A DNA stretch of 35,039 nt from Streptomyces sp. ADI96-02. GTDB taxonomy: Bacteria > Actinomycetota > Actinomycetes > Streptomycetales > Streptomycetaceae. The position numbers and the translations under genes are program-made. The notes under the pieces are model-generated. The model did not search any database. It was not told the origin of the DNA and was given only the letters and a program-made list of their open reading frames with translations. Location of the stretch: NCBI RefSeq assembly GCF_003846185.1, contig NZ_ML123034.1, positions 3,898,268-3,933,306 of the forward strand. Direction: 5' to 3'. This document shows, piece by piece, positions 22,253 through 30,465 of this stretch. Numbering within the stretch: the first letter of the stretch is position 1; each line of letters opens with the position of its first letter.

Positions 22253-22276
22253 CCCGGCCTCGCGGGGGCGGCCGGC

Positions 22277-22885
22277 CTACTGCGGGTCGGCCGCCCGGCG
22301 GCGGGGCGTGATCGCGGTGAGGTCCAGGTCCACGGGGAACGGCACGGACACCTTCATCCGGTCGTGGAAGATCCCCGTCGAGGTGTACGCGCCGGTGGCG
22401 GGCTCCCGCTCGAAGACGTACACCACGGCCCGTCCGTCGTGGTTCTCCACCCGCCAGTAGTGGGGGATGGCCGCGCGGGCGTACTTCACGGGCTTGGTCT
22501 CCCGGTCGCGCGACCGGGATTCGGGGGACACGACCTCGATGGCGAGGTGCACGGACTCGGCGGGGAACCGGGTCTGGTCCGGGTTTTCGATGATCTCGCC
22601 GTCGATGACGATGACATCGGGCTCGGGCCGGTTGTAGCGGTCGATGTCGATGGTGAACTCGCGCACGACTTCCAGCTCGGGCGGGACCAGCGATTGCAGC
22701 TGCCAGGTGAAGAAATCGACCGCCCGTGAATGGAACAGGGTCTGTGGACTCACGAAGACGAGGCTCCCGTCGATCAGCTCCGTGTGCGGAGGGAGATTCG
22801 GGAGTGTGTCCAGGTCATCGGCGGTCCAGCCGCCCTCCGGCGGGACCGCCCACCGCGGCTCGGGGGCCTCGGGCTCGATGCTCAT
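22277..22885 (-). CDS. Uma2-family (DUF820) PD-(D/E)xK nuclease-like protein
   Basis: This 202-residue protein has the complete Uma2 pattern: an N-terminal HTELIDG (E37), PEPDVIVID (D90), HLAIEVVSPES (E117) and then the lysine region RETKPVKYARAAIPHYWRV (K131, K134). These form the restriction-endonuclease-like fold active site. The physiological role of the family is unknown; many copies occur per genome in Streptomyces, cyanobacteria and Deinococcus. Of two adjacent ATGs (22888 and 22885) the second is chosen because GGAG is five bases before it. It is convergent with recQ and probably independent of it. Confidence 0.9.
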   Translation of the reverse strand: MSIEPEAPEPRWAVPPEGGWTADDLDTLPNLPPHTELIDGSLVFVSPQTLFHSRAVDFFTWQLQSLVPPELEVVREFTIDIDRYNRPEPDVIVIDGEIIENPDQTRFPAESVHLAIEVVSPESRSRDRETKPVKYARAAIPHYWRVENHDGRAVVYVFEREPATGAYTSTGIFHDRMKVSVPFPVDLDLTAITPRRRAADPQ

Positions 22886-23057
22886 CATTGCTCCCATGGG
22901 GAGAGTCTCGCGGGCCTGCCCAGCGTATCCGGCGGCAACCGGAAGAGGCTCCCCCGAACGTGTGAACACACCCCGCGCCGCTGACCTGCGCCGTCGCCCC
23001 GGACGCGCCGTCGCTCCGGAGGCCCTGACGCCTCGCCGGATGAGCCCCTGCCGTGTC

Positions 23058-23764
23058 TCAGTCCCCGCCGCCCCCGCAGCCCCCGCCTCCGCAGTCTCCG
23101 TCGCCGCCCCAGCCGCTGTCGCCGCCGCTGGGCTCGTCCTGCTTGACGTTCTGACGTACCGCGCGGGCCGTCCACTGCTGGCGGCGCAGGGCTTTCATCG
23201 CGGACCGGCCCTCGCGGCCCCGGCCGGTCAGGTCGCCCGCGAGGCCGATGGCCGACAGCAGGGCGGCGAGCTGGCGGCTGCGCAGAAGCGGGAAGCCGGC
23301 CGCCTCCGCCGCCGCGAAGTCCTCGCGCACTGTCGCGCACAGGTCCGGCTCACCCGGGAAGTGGCGGTGGTAGCCGAAGAGTCCGAGGACGCGGCGGGGT
23401 TCCCGGCGCAGGACGCCGCGCTCGACCAGGGCGTCGAGGTGGCTCACCTCGGCGTACCGGCCGTGCAGCCGCACCCAGCGCTTATCCCGCGGCGATTGAG
23501 CTCCGGCTGGCCCAGGGAGTGCAGCAGCGGGGCGAGGAGCGGGCCGACCGGGTCCGGCGAGTCGGCCGTCCGCATCCGGCCGCGCTCCTCGGTTATGTGG
23601 CCCCGGCCCTCCAGCTCCGCGAGGACCGCGCCCGCGGCGGCGTACTGGAGTGAGCGCCTGCGGCAGAGCGGTTTGCCGCGCCGCGGGCCCAGGGTGATCA
23701 GCAGCAGTTCCTCGGGCAGCGTCAGTGCGGCGGCGTCGTCGTCGGCGGCGCCGGAGGAGGTCAT
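23058..23764 (-). pseudogene. GPP34-family protein gene with a one-base frameshift
   Basis: The 5' part (23764 down to about 23500) encodes LTLPEELLLITLGPRRGKPLCRRR and AGAVLAELEGRGHI, the start of a GPP34 (Golgi phosphoprotein 3-like) protein. After LLHSLGQPEL the frame turns to nonsense, while the next frame continues the family with SPRDKRWVRLHGRYAEVSHLDALVERGVLRRE and RRVLGLFGYHRHFP. Adding one base near 23499 would restore a ~235-residue protein (E-L-Q-S-P-R-D-K across the join). The restored protein ends in a Gly/Cys-rich tail. The ATG overlaps the fumarylacetoacetase stop (ATGA), so the two were co-translated. Either a genuine mutation or a sequencing error. Bacterial GPP34 proteins probably bind acidic membranes. 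Confidence 0.85.
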
Positions 23765-24990
23765 GGCGCGGTGACGATTCTGCCGGTCACGTCGCCCAGG
23801 CCGACGCGGGTGCCGTGCGGGCCGGGGGCCCAGGCGGTCAGCGTGACCGTGTCGCCGTCCGCCAGGAACGTCCGCTCGCCCTCGGGGAGTTCGAGCGCGT
23901 CGCGGCCGTTCCAGGTCAGCTCCAGCAGGGAGCCGCGCTGTGCGGGCTCGGGGCCGCTGACCGTGCCGGACCCGTAGAGGTCGCCGGTGCGCAGCGAGGC
24001 TCCGTTCACCGTCATCTGCGCGAGCTGCTGGGCGGCCGTCCAGTACATGGAGGCGAACGGCGGCTCGGAAACCACCTGGCCGTTGATCGCGACGGAGATC
24101 CGGATGTCGAAGCCGCCGGGCTCCTCGTCCTCGGCGTCGTCGAGGTAGGGCAGCAGGGGGAAGTCCCGGGCGGGCGGCGCGGTGCGGGCCGCGTCCAGCG
24201 CCTCCAGCGGGGTGACCCAGGCGGCGACGGAGGTGGCGAAGGACTTGCCGAGGAACGGGCCGAGCGGCACGTACTCCCATGCCTGGATGTCGCGTGCGGA
24301 CCAGTCGTTGAGGAGCTGGAGGCCGAAGACGTGCTCGCGGAACTCGGCGAGCGGGACCGGCGTGCCGTGCGTGGAGGGGACGCCGACGACGAAGCCGACC
24401 TCGGCCTCGATGTCCAGCTTCACCGACGGACCGAAGACGGGCGCGGGGTCGGCGGGGGCCTTGCGCTGGCCGCTGGGGCGCACGACGTCCGTGCCGGAGA
24501 CCACGACGGTGCCGGAGCGTCCGTGGTAACCGATGGGCAGGTGCTTCCAGTTGGGGGTGAGCGCGTCACCGTCAGGGCGGAAGATCCGCCCGACGTTGGT
24601 GGCGTGGTGCTCGCTGGCGTAGAAGTCGACGTAGTCCGCGACCGCGTAGGGCAGGTGCAGGGTCACCGAGTCCACCGGGTGCAGCAGGGGTTCGATGTCC
24701 GCGCGGTGGGCCGGGACCGTGAGCCAGGCGGTGATCGCGCGGCGCACGTCGCGCCAGGCGGTGCGCCCGGCCGCGAGCAGCGGATCCAGGCTCGGCCGGT
24801 CCAGCAGTCCGGCGTAGGGGGAGCCGAGCGCGCGGGCCGCGGCTCCGGCGTCCAGGACGTGGCCGCCGATGCGTACGCCGACCCGGCGGTCGTCGGGGTG
24901 GTCGGGGATGGTGAACACACCGTACGGAAGGTTGTGCGGACCGAAGGGATCGCCCTCGGCCAGGTCGAGCGGGCTGCTCTGCTCGGGCAT
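23761..24990 (-). CDS. fahA: Fumarylacetoacetase
   Basis: This enzyme (409 aa) hydrolyses fumarylacetoacetate to fumarate and acetoacetate, the last step of tyrosine/homogentisate breakdown (EC 3.7.1.2). Residues matching the characterised animal enzyme are all visible: metal ligands D122, E195, E197 and D229, catalytic H129 in HHATNVGRIF, and K249 in PFLGKSF. The ATG at 24990 gives the family N terminus (FGPHNLPYGVF shortly after); an in-frame upstream extension of 28 residues is not conserved-looking. GAGG lies 9 bases before the start. The downstream partner is the GPP34 gene; other tyrosine-catabolic genes are not in the window. Confidence 0.95.
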   Translation of the reverse strand: MPEQSSPLDLAEGDPFGPHNLPYGVFTIPDHPDDRRVGVRIGGHVLDAGAAARALGSPYAGLLDRPSLDPLLAAGRTAWRDVRRAITAWLTVPAHRADIEPLLHPVDSVTLHLPYAVADYVDFYASEHHATNVGRIFRPDGDALTPNWKHLPIGYHGRSGTVVVSGTDVVRPSGQRKAPADPAPVFGPSVKLDIEAEVGFVVGVPSTHGTPVPLAEFREHVFGLQLLNDWSARDIQAWEYVPLGPFLGKSFATSVAAWVTPLEALDAARTAPPARDFPLLPYLDDAEDEEPGGFDIRISVAINGQVVSEPPFASMYWTAAQQLAQMTVNGASLRTGDLYGSGTVSGPEPAQRGSLLELTWNGRDALELPEGERTFLADGDTVTLTAWAPGPHGTRVGLGDVTGRIVTAP

Positions 24991-25151
24991 GGGTTGCCGC
25001 CTCGCTTTCCAGGTCGTTGGGGGACACGTTACGTCGGTCCTCCTCGCCTGCGGCAGTGCCCCACCTGTGGCCAACTATGCGGATTGCCCGGAAAGTTCGG
25101 AGGGGCCGCCCGGGAGCGTCCCGGGCCCTCCGGCGCGGCGCGGTCCGCTCA

Positions 25152-25231
25152 GCCCGGCGTGTGCTCGGAGCGCCGTGTGCTCAGAGCGCCTTGTGCTCGG
25201 AGCGCCGTGCGTTCAGCCCGCCGTGCGCGGG
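25152..25231. repeat. 16-bp tandem repeat array at the end of the S15 hydrolase gene
   Basis: Three clear units abut without spacers: GAGCGCCGTGTGCTCA (25168-25183), GAGCGCCTTGTGCTCG (25184-25199) and GAGCGCCGTGCGTTCA (25200-25215). Each flank holds a more degenerate unit (12/16 and 10/16 matches to the first). The stop codon of the minus-strand hydrolase (25213-25215) lies in the third unit. Otherwise the 222-bp gap between the two genes shows nothing. Confidence 0.8.
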
Positions 25232-27216
25232 ACGCGCTTCTCCCAGGTGCGGTGGAAGACGATCTCGTCACCGTCCTTGCAGACCACTTCGTCGGAGGTG
25301 ATGAAGTCGTGGGCGTCGGCGGCGATCTCCGAGCGGGTCTCGATCCGCACGTCCCAGGACATCTCCGGGCGGTGCAGGCGGATCGTCCAGTCGGAGCGGG
25401 TACGCGCGGAGAGCGGGTCCCGCTCCTGGACCGTGTACGTCTCCAGGGCGTCCTCGGTGATTTCGAGGCCGTCCGGGTGGACCCGGGTGCCTCCGTGGCG
25501 GGGGACGACCTCCGTCCGCCACTCGCCCTTGGCCACGTCGCGGACGACGAGGCGTTCGGGGCGCCGCTCGTCGAGGGTGACCGGGTGGACGACCCCGAGC
25601 GGTTCGGACTGCTCCGGTTCGCCGAAGGTGATCCCCGGGTCCTCGGTGTGCCGGCGTACCGGCAGTTCGACGAAGCCGCCGGCCGCGTCGAGGACGAAGC
25701 CCGCCGAGCCGGCCTGCGGCCAGATCCAGGGCCAGTACGCGGAGGAGACGGCGAGCCGGATGCGGTGGCCGGGCGGGAAGGTGTGCCCGATGCCGTTCAG
25801 GTCGAAGGCGATGTCCTCCGTCGCGCCCGGGATCCAGTCGTCCGCGCGTTCGCTGCCGTGCCGGGCGGAGAGGTTGAGGGCGCCCCGGGTGACCAGCGTG
25901 GAGGAGCCGTCGGGCGCCACGTCGCACAGCCGGGCGATCACCTGGCCGCGCGGGGCGTCCATCCGGACGCGGAGCCTGACCCGCGGGCGGCCGAGGATCT
26001 CGATGGGCTCGCCCGCGACGGGGAACTCGAACGACACGGACCTGGCGTCCTCGTCGCGCTGGTCGGGCGGCAGGTCCGCGTCCCCGCCGCACGGCATGAA
26101 GCGGCCCGCGTCCACCCCGGTCTGCTGCGGCGAGGCGACGATCCGCTCACCGCCCTGGAGGGCGTACGAGACCGGAGCCACGTTCTCCGGAGGCCGGCTC
26201 GCGTCCCCGACCCAGCGGCCGGGCAGCGTCTCGTAGGCCGTCGCGGGCGGGTGCGAGCCGCTGATCCAGGACCGCAGCAGCGGTTCCCGCATCACGCCGG
26301 TGTCCGTGTTCTTCAGGTGCTGGTCCCACCACCGCAGCGTCTCCTGGAGGAAGCCGATCGCCGGTCCCGGCGGGAGTCCCCGGTCGGGGTACTGGTGCGA
26401 CCAGGGGCCGATCAGCCCTCGCACCTGCCGCGGGTCCAGGTGTTCGACGAGCCGCAGGACGCTGTCGCGGTACGGGTCGTGCCAGCCGCCCACCGCGAGG
26501 ACCTTGGCCTTGATCGCGCCGTAGTCCTCCCGGACGCTGCCGTGCTTCCAGTAGGCGTCGCGGGTCTGGTGGGCGAGCCAGGTGTGGACGAAGGGGGTGA
26601 CGGCCTCCAGCCGCTCGACCCACATCTCCTTCCACTCCTCGCCGACGTGCGCAGGGTCGGGCGGCCGGGCGGTCAGGGCGAGCAGGGTGGCCGCCCAGGC
26701 GTGCATGTCCACGGCGAGGACGGAGCCGCCCATGTAGTGGACGTCGTTGTCGTAGCGGTCGTCGGTCGAGCAGACGGTGACGATCGCCTTCAGCGGTTCG
26801 GGCGCGAGCGCGGCGATGCGGAGCGAGGTGAAGCCGCCCCAGGAGATGCCGAACATGCCGACCCGGCCCGAGCACCACTCCTGACGGGCCAGCCAGTGGA
26901 TGACGGCGACCCCGTCCTCCAGCTCGGTCGCGTCGTACGGGTCGCCGGGCAGGCCCTCGCTGTTGCCGTGGCCCCGAATGTCGACCCGTACGGAGGCGTA
27001 GCCGTGGCCGGCGTACCAGGGGTGGCGCTGCCGGTCGCGCGGCGCGGTCCCGTCGCCGAGGCGGTAGGGCAGGTACTCCAGCAGTGCGGGGACCGGTTCG
27101 TCGGTCAGGGGCCGCCAGACGCGGGCGTAGAGCCGGGTGCCGTCCGGCAGCGGGATCCGGACGTCCTCGTGCGAGGTCTCGTACGGGAACTCCGTGATGA
27201 TGCGCATGGGCTGCAT
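25213..27216 (-). CDS. CocE/NonD family hydrolase (peptidase S15-like)
   Basis: This 667-residue alpha/beta hydrolase has the S15 order: catalytic domain, cap, then a C-terminal jelly-roll (PepX_C-like). The triad is S125 in GISWGG, D247 in GGWHDP and H274 in GPWSHQ; EYLPYRLGD near 48 supplies the oxyanion tyrosine region. Relatives include X-prolyl dipeptidyl peptidases, cocaine esterase and beta-lactam acylases, so the substrate cannot be assigned. There is no signal peptide, so it is cytoplasmic. Two starts are possible, MQPM at 27216 and the ATG at 27207; the first is preferred because GAGG lies 6 bases before it. The longer upstream frame (to 27699) has no family signal. Confidence 0.9.
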   Translation of the reverse strand: MQPMRIITEFPYETSHEDVRIPLPDGTRLYARVWRPLTDEPVPALLEYLPYRLGDGTAPRDRQRHPWYAGHGYASVRVDIRGHGNSEGLPGDPYDATELEDGVAVIHWLARQEWCSGRVGMFGISWGGFTSLRIAALAPEPLKAIVTVCSTDDRYDNDVHYMGGSVLAVDMHAWAATLLALTARPPDPAHVGEEWKEMWVERLEAVTPFVHTWLAHQTRDAYWKHGSVREDYGAIKAKVLAVGGWHDPYRDSVLRLVEHLDPRQVRGLIGPWSHQYPDRGLPPGPAIGFLQETLRWWDQHLKNTDTGVMREPLLRSWISGSHPPATAYETLPGRWVGDASRPPENVAPVSYALQGGERIVASPQQTGVDAGRFMPCGGDADLPPDQRDEDARSVSFEFPVAGEPIEILGRPRVRLRVRMDAPRGQVIARLCDVAPDGSSTLVTRGALNLSARHGSERADDWIPGATEDIAFDLNGIGHTFPPGHRIRLAVSSAYWPWIWPQAGSAGFVLDAAGGFVELPVRRHTEDPGITFGEPEQSEPLGVVHPVTLDERRPERLVVRDVAKGEWRTEVVPRHGGTRVHPDGLEITEDALETYTVQERDPLSARTRSDWTIRLHRPEMSWDVRIETRSEIAADAHDFITSDEVVCKDGDEIVFHRTWEKRVPRTAG

Positions 27217-27791
27217 GGGCTGCCTCAGTGGACGGGGCGCCGGATGCGCCGGGGCCGGGGCGGCGGCGGTCCTCGCCGCGTCGGCCACCACGGCGATCGC
27301 ACCGTTGACGCCGGAGTGGGCGGGGCCGGGTACCTCGCCGTGGGCCTTCACGATCTGCGCCCGGTGCCGTTGGCGGCGGTCGGCGACGGCCGGCGATCCG
27401 GCGCACCGCCCGCCGCGCGGCGGGCCGGGCGACCGCGGACTCCGCGCCGTCCGTGCGTCCGACCAGGTGACGGCGGCCCGCAACGCACACCGGCATCGGG
27501 CGTTCCGAGGAAGCCGAAGCGCCTTCGGACCTCCGGGCCGGACAGGGGCGTCAGCCCCCGTGGCCGACCGGGGAGGGCGTGCCCGCCCCGGGGCGGGAGC
27601 TGGGCCCGTGCGATGCCGGCCGAGGTGTGGGACAAAACGGTAACTCCTGATCGTATGAGCTGATCTCGAACATACCGGCGGTCGCGGGACGCCGCCCACG
27701 GTGATCCAAACGGGACCGGATACGCTGAGTTGAGTGAAGGCAGCGACACATCGACATTCCGTGTGATCGTCAGCAGACAGGAGATCCCCTC
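27217..27791. other. 575-bp divergent intergenic region, no gene supported
   Basis: This region separates the minus-strand S15 hydrolase from the plus-strand prenyl synthase and should hold both promoters. Visible structure: a small hairpin CCGAAG-CGC-CTTCGG (27514-27528) and a perfect 16-bp palindrome CCCGCCCCGGGGCGGG (27582-27597). An unusually AT-rich stretch around 27631-27675 is the likely promoter zone. Open frames across it are compositionally biased and have no ribosome sites. AGGAG at 27779-27783 serves the prenyl synthase start. Confidence 0.6.
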
Positions 27792-28802
27792 GTGACCGTC
27801 GTCGGGCCGTTCGGACTGCGCGTGCGGGACCAGGCTCTTGAGGCCGATGTCCAGACGGGCCTGGCCGCTGTCGAGGCGGGGCTGCTCGAAGCCACCAAGA
27901 GCGACGTGCCCTTCATCACCGAGGCCGCGCAGCACCTGGTGCGGGCGGGGGGCAAGCGATTCCGTCCCCTGTTGGTCATGCTCGCGTCACAGTTCGGCGA
28001 TCCGGACGCGCCCGGCGTCATCCCGTCGGCGGTCGTCGTCGAGCTGACCCACCTGGCCACGCTGTACCACGACGACGTGATGGACGAGGCGGACGTGCGG
28101 CGCGGCGTGGAGAGCGCCAACGCCCGCTGGGGCAACGCGGTGGCCGTGCTGACCGGCGACTTCCTCTTCGCCCGCGCCTCCCACATCCTGGCCGACCTCG
28201 GCCCGGAGGCGGTGCGCATCCAGGCCGAGGCGTTCGAGCGCCTGGTCACCGGCCAGATCCTGGAGACCGCGGGCCCGCGCGACGGCCGCGACCCGGTCGA
28301 CCACTACCTGGACGTGCTCAGCGGCAAGACCGGCTCGCTGGTCGCGGTCTCCGGCCGGTTCGGCGCGCTGATGGCCGGGGCCGACGAGCGGACCGTGGAC
28401 ATCCTCACCCAGTACGGGGAACGGCTCGGCATCGCGTTCCAGCTCGCCGACGACGTCCTCGACATCGCCTCCGACTCCCACGAGTCCGGCAAGACCCCCG
28501 GTACCGACCTGCGCGAAGGCATCCCGACGCTCCCGGTCCTGCGGCTGCGCGCCCAGGCCGCGGCGGACGGCAAGCCCGACGACGTCGAACTCGTCGGACT
28601 GCTCGACGGCGACCTGAGCGACGACGACCGCCTGGCCGAGGTGCTGTGCCGGCTGCGGGCCCACCCGGCCCTGGAGCAGGCCCGCCAGGACACCGTCCGT
28701 TACGCCCAGGAGGCGCGCGCCACGCTCGCTCCGCTGCCCGAGGGGTACGCGAAGTCGGCGCTGGAGGAGCTGTGCGACGCCGTGGTGCACCGGGCCGGCT
28801 GA
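27792..28802 (+). CDS. Long-chain polyprenyl diphosphate synthase
   Basis: This trans-isoprenyl diphosphate synthase (336 aa) condenses isopentenyl diphosphate onto an allylic primer. Motifs: GGKRFRP (53-59), first aspartate-rich motif DDVMD (94-98) followed by ADVRRG, LTGDFLFARA near 120, and second aspartate-rich motif DDVLD (220-224). The sequence type resembles heptaprenyl/octaprenyl synthases (IspB/HepT-like) rather than the FPP/GGPP enzymes of terpene clusters. With complex I nearby the likely product is the menaquinone side chain; that is inference, since chain length is not readable. GTG start with AGGAG 8 bases upstream. Confidence 0.9.
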   Translation: MTVVGPFGLRVRDQALEADVQTGLAAVEAGLLEATKSDVPFITEAAQHLVRAGGKRFRPLLVMLASQFGDPDAPGVIPSAVVVELTHLATLYHDDVMDEADVRRGVESANARWGNAVAVLTGDFLFARASHILADLGPEAVRIQAEAFERLVTGQILETAGPRDGRDPVDHYLDVLSGKTGSLVAVSGRFGALMAGADERTVDILTQYGERLGIAFQLADDVLDIASDSHESGKTPGTDLREGIPTLPVLRLRAQAAADGKPDDVELVGLLDGDLSDDDRLAEVLCRLRAHPALEQARQDTVRYAQEARATLAPLPEGYAKSALEELCDAVVHRAG

Positions 28803-28803
28803 C

Positions 28804-28817
28804 GGGGCGTCCGCCCC
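28804..28817 (+). terminator. Short GC hairpin after the prenyl synthase gene
   Basis: GGGGC/GCCCC with a four-base GTCC loop begins two bases after the stop codon. It is small, so only weak termination is likely. A second inverted repeat, TCCGGT-TGTCAT-ACCGGA, follows at 28881-28898. Confidence 0.4.
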
Positions 28818-28880
28818 GCCTCTGCCGCTCCTACGGGATGTCCGGCCCGTCCACCCTCGCCGAACGTGTGATTCACCCCG

Positions 28881-28898
28881 TCCGGTTGTCATACCGGA
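28881..28898. promoter_or_regulatory. Inverted repeat upstream of the LolA-like gene
   Basis: TCCGGT and ACCGGA flank a 6-base centre (TGTCAT). It lies about 155 bases before the LolA-like start. A TTGACG hexamer at 28925-28930 could be a -35, but no -10 at normal spacing is convincing. The element may be an operator or part of a terminator for the gene before. Confidence 0.35.
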
Positions 28899-29052
28899 GC
28901 AGTAGGCGCAGTTGATCCTCCGGGTTGACGCTTGAGGCCGCCCCTTTTGGTCAGATGGATACCAACCACTCCTGACCCCATCGGGTGAGCAGGGCGGCGG
29001 GGAGTGGACGAGCAACCGGACGGAAGCCGCCGACCACGGAGGTAGGGCACAC

Positions 29053-30351
29053 ATGGCACCGAACGACAGCGCAGAGACCAACGGCGAGGCCACGGGCACT
29101 GTCAGGGGCCGCCGCAAGGCGTCGCGCTACATCGTCCCCGTCGCGGTGGCGGGGGTGGCGGCGGCGACGATCGGCCTCGTCCCGGCACTCGCGGACTCCG
29201 GCGACCCGGAGCTGCCGAAGATCAGCGCGCAGGAACTCGTCGAGAAGATCGCGGCCTCCGACGAGGACCAGCTCTCCGGCACCCTGAAGATCAGCACCGA
29301 TCTCGGACTGCCGTCCCTCGGCGGCCTCGCGGACTCCTTCGCCCCGGGCGGCGCGAGCGCTTCCGCCGCTCCCGAGGACAAGCTCATGGAGCTGGCGTCG
29401 GGCACGCACACGCTGCGGGTGGCCGTCGACGGCCCGGAGAAGCAGCGGCTGTCCATCCTCGGCAAGGCGTCCGAGTACAGCGTCATCCACAACAAGGGCG
29501 AGGTCTGGGCGTACGACAGCGCGTCCGACGAGGTCTACCACTCCGAGGCATCCGCGAAGGACGCGAAGGACGCGAAGGACACGAAGATTCTTTCGGCCAC
29601 CCCGAAGGAGCTCGCCCAGCAGGCGCTCGCGGCGGCGGGCGAGACCACCTCGGTCACCGTCGACGGCACCGCGCAGGTCGCCGGGCGCGACGCGTACCAG
29701 CTGCTGATCGAGCCGAAGCAGTCCGGTTCGACGATCGACTCGATCCGGGTCGCCGTGGACGCCGAGAACGGCGTACCGCTGAAGTTCACCCTCTCCCCGG
29801 CGAGCGGCGGCAAGGCCGTGGTCGACGCCGGCTTCACCAAGGTCGACTTCTCCCGGCCCGACCCGTCCTCGTTCGACTTCACCCCGCCCAAGGGCGCGAA
29901 GGTCACCGAGGCCGACGAGCTGGAGACCGGCACGGGCGTGCCGGGCGGGAAGGCCGGGGAGATGCTGCTGGGCGGCGGCATCGTCGGCGGCGGCAAGGCG
30001 GGCGAGGCCGGCAAGGACGGCAAGGACGCGAAGGCCGGCAAGGCCGGGAAGCCGGGCGAGGCCGGGAAGGCGGGCTTCGAGGGCCTGAACGTCATCGGCA
30101 AGGGCTGGACCTCGATCGCCGAGATCGACGCTCCCGGCGCCGAGGGCCTGCCCACCCAGGACTCGGACGGCCTTCCGGCCGAGGCCCAGGGCTTCCTGGG
30201 CTCGATCGGCGACAAGGTGACCGGAAAGTTCGGTTCGGGCACGGTCTTCTCGACGCGCCTCGTCAACGCGCTGATGACGGACGACGGCAAGGTATACGTC
30301 GGAGCGGTGACGAAGGACGCCTTGGTCCGAGCGGCCGACGCCCGCCAGTAG
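29053..30351 (+). CDS. LolA-like (outer-membrane lipoprotein carrier fold) anchored protein with collagen-like insert
   Basis: This 432-residue exported protein has a basic N terminus (RGRRKASR) and one hydrophobic segment (about 26-46) that is a signal anchor or signal peptide. No lipobox cysteine is seen. The body resembles actinobacterial LolA/DUF2092-like proteins: ELVEKIAASD, SGTLKISTDLGLP, NKGEVWAYDSASDEVYH, and a C-terminal GWTSIAEI...VFSTRLVNALMTDDGKVYVGAV. Gram-positive members probably bind lipids or sense envelope state. Residues 314-343 form ten G-x-y triplets, nine starting with glycine. A short KDAKDAKDTK repeat is near 169. GGAGG lies 10 bases before the ATG. The following genes are a decayed ABC exporter. 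Confidence 0.8.
   Translation: MAPNDSAETNGEATGTVRGRRKASRYIVPVAVAGVAAATIGLVPALADSGDPELPKISAQELVEKIAASDEDQLSGTLKISTDLGLPSLGGLADSFAPGGASASAAPEDKLMELASGTHTLRVAVDGPEKQRLSILGKASEYSVIHNKGEVWAYDSASDEVYHSEASAKDAKDAKDTKILSATPKELAQQALAAAGETTSVTVDGTAQVAGRDAYQLLIEPKQSGSTIDSIRVAVDAENGVPLKFTLSPASGGKAVVDAGFTKVDFSRPDPSSFDFTPPKGAKVTEADELETGTGVPGGKAGEMLLGGGIVGGGKAGEAGKDGKDAKAGKAGKPGEAGKAGFEGLNVIGKGWTSIAEIDAPGAEGLPTQDSDGLPAEAQGFLGSIGDKVTGKFGSGTVFSTRLVNALMTDDGKVYVGAVTKDALVRAADARQ
29992..30081 (+). repeat. Collagen-like Gly-x-y tract within the LolA-like gene
   Basis: Thirty codons encode GKA, GEA, GKD, GKD, AKA, GKA, GKP, GEA, GKA, GFE: nine of ten triplets begin with glycine, and lysine or glutamate occupies the middle position of all but the last. 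The DNA consists of imperfect 9-base repeats of the GGCAAGGCC type, so it may expand and contract by slippage. Confidence 0.8.
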
Positions 30352-30368
30352 ACGCCGCCGGGCGACAC

Positions 30369-30425
30369 CGGCCCCGGCTGTTCCGCCGCCGCCGCACGTC
30401 AGCAGCGGCGGAACGGCCGGGGCCG
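30369..30425 (+). terminator. Long hairpin after the LolA-like gene
   Basis: A 21-bp stem with a single G-U pair (30369-30389 with 30405-30425) encloses a 15-base loop, beginning 18 bases after the stop codon. This is the longest hairpin I found in the window. It should separate the LolA-like gene from the ABC remnant. Confidence 0.8.
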
Positions 30426-30465
30426 CCGGGCGGTGAGAGCCGACTTCCGAGAGGGGCCGAACGGG

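Noticed and set aside
25168..25215. CRISPR-like repeats
   Set aside because: Units are 16 bp, abut without spacers, and overlap a stop codon; no cas genes are present.
23725..27663. 1312-codon open frame on the plus strand opposite the GPP34, fahA and S15 hydrolase genes
   Set aside because: Same antisense effect; no domain, no ribosome site, and it crosses three well-identified minus-strand genes and two intergenic regions.
27217..27699. In-frame N-terminal extension of the S15 hydrolase
   Set aside because: The extra ~160 residues are Arg/Pro/Ala-rich without family similarity, and a good ribosome site precedes the ATG at 27216.
28925..28956. HrdB-type promoter (TTGACG ... TCAGAT) before the LolA-like gene
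   Set aside because: The -35 is good but the best -10 is 20 bases away and poor, so I did not list it as a promoter.
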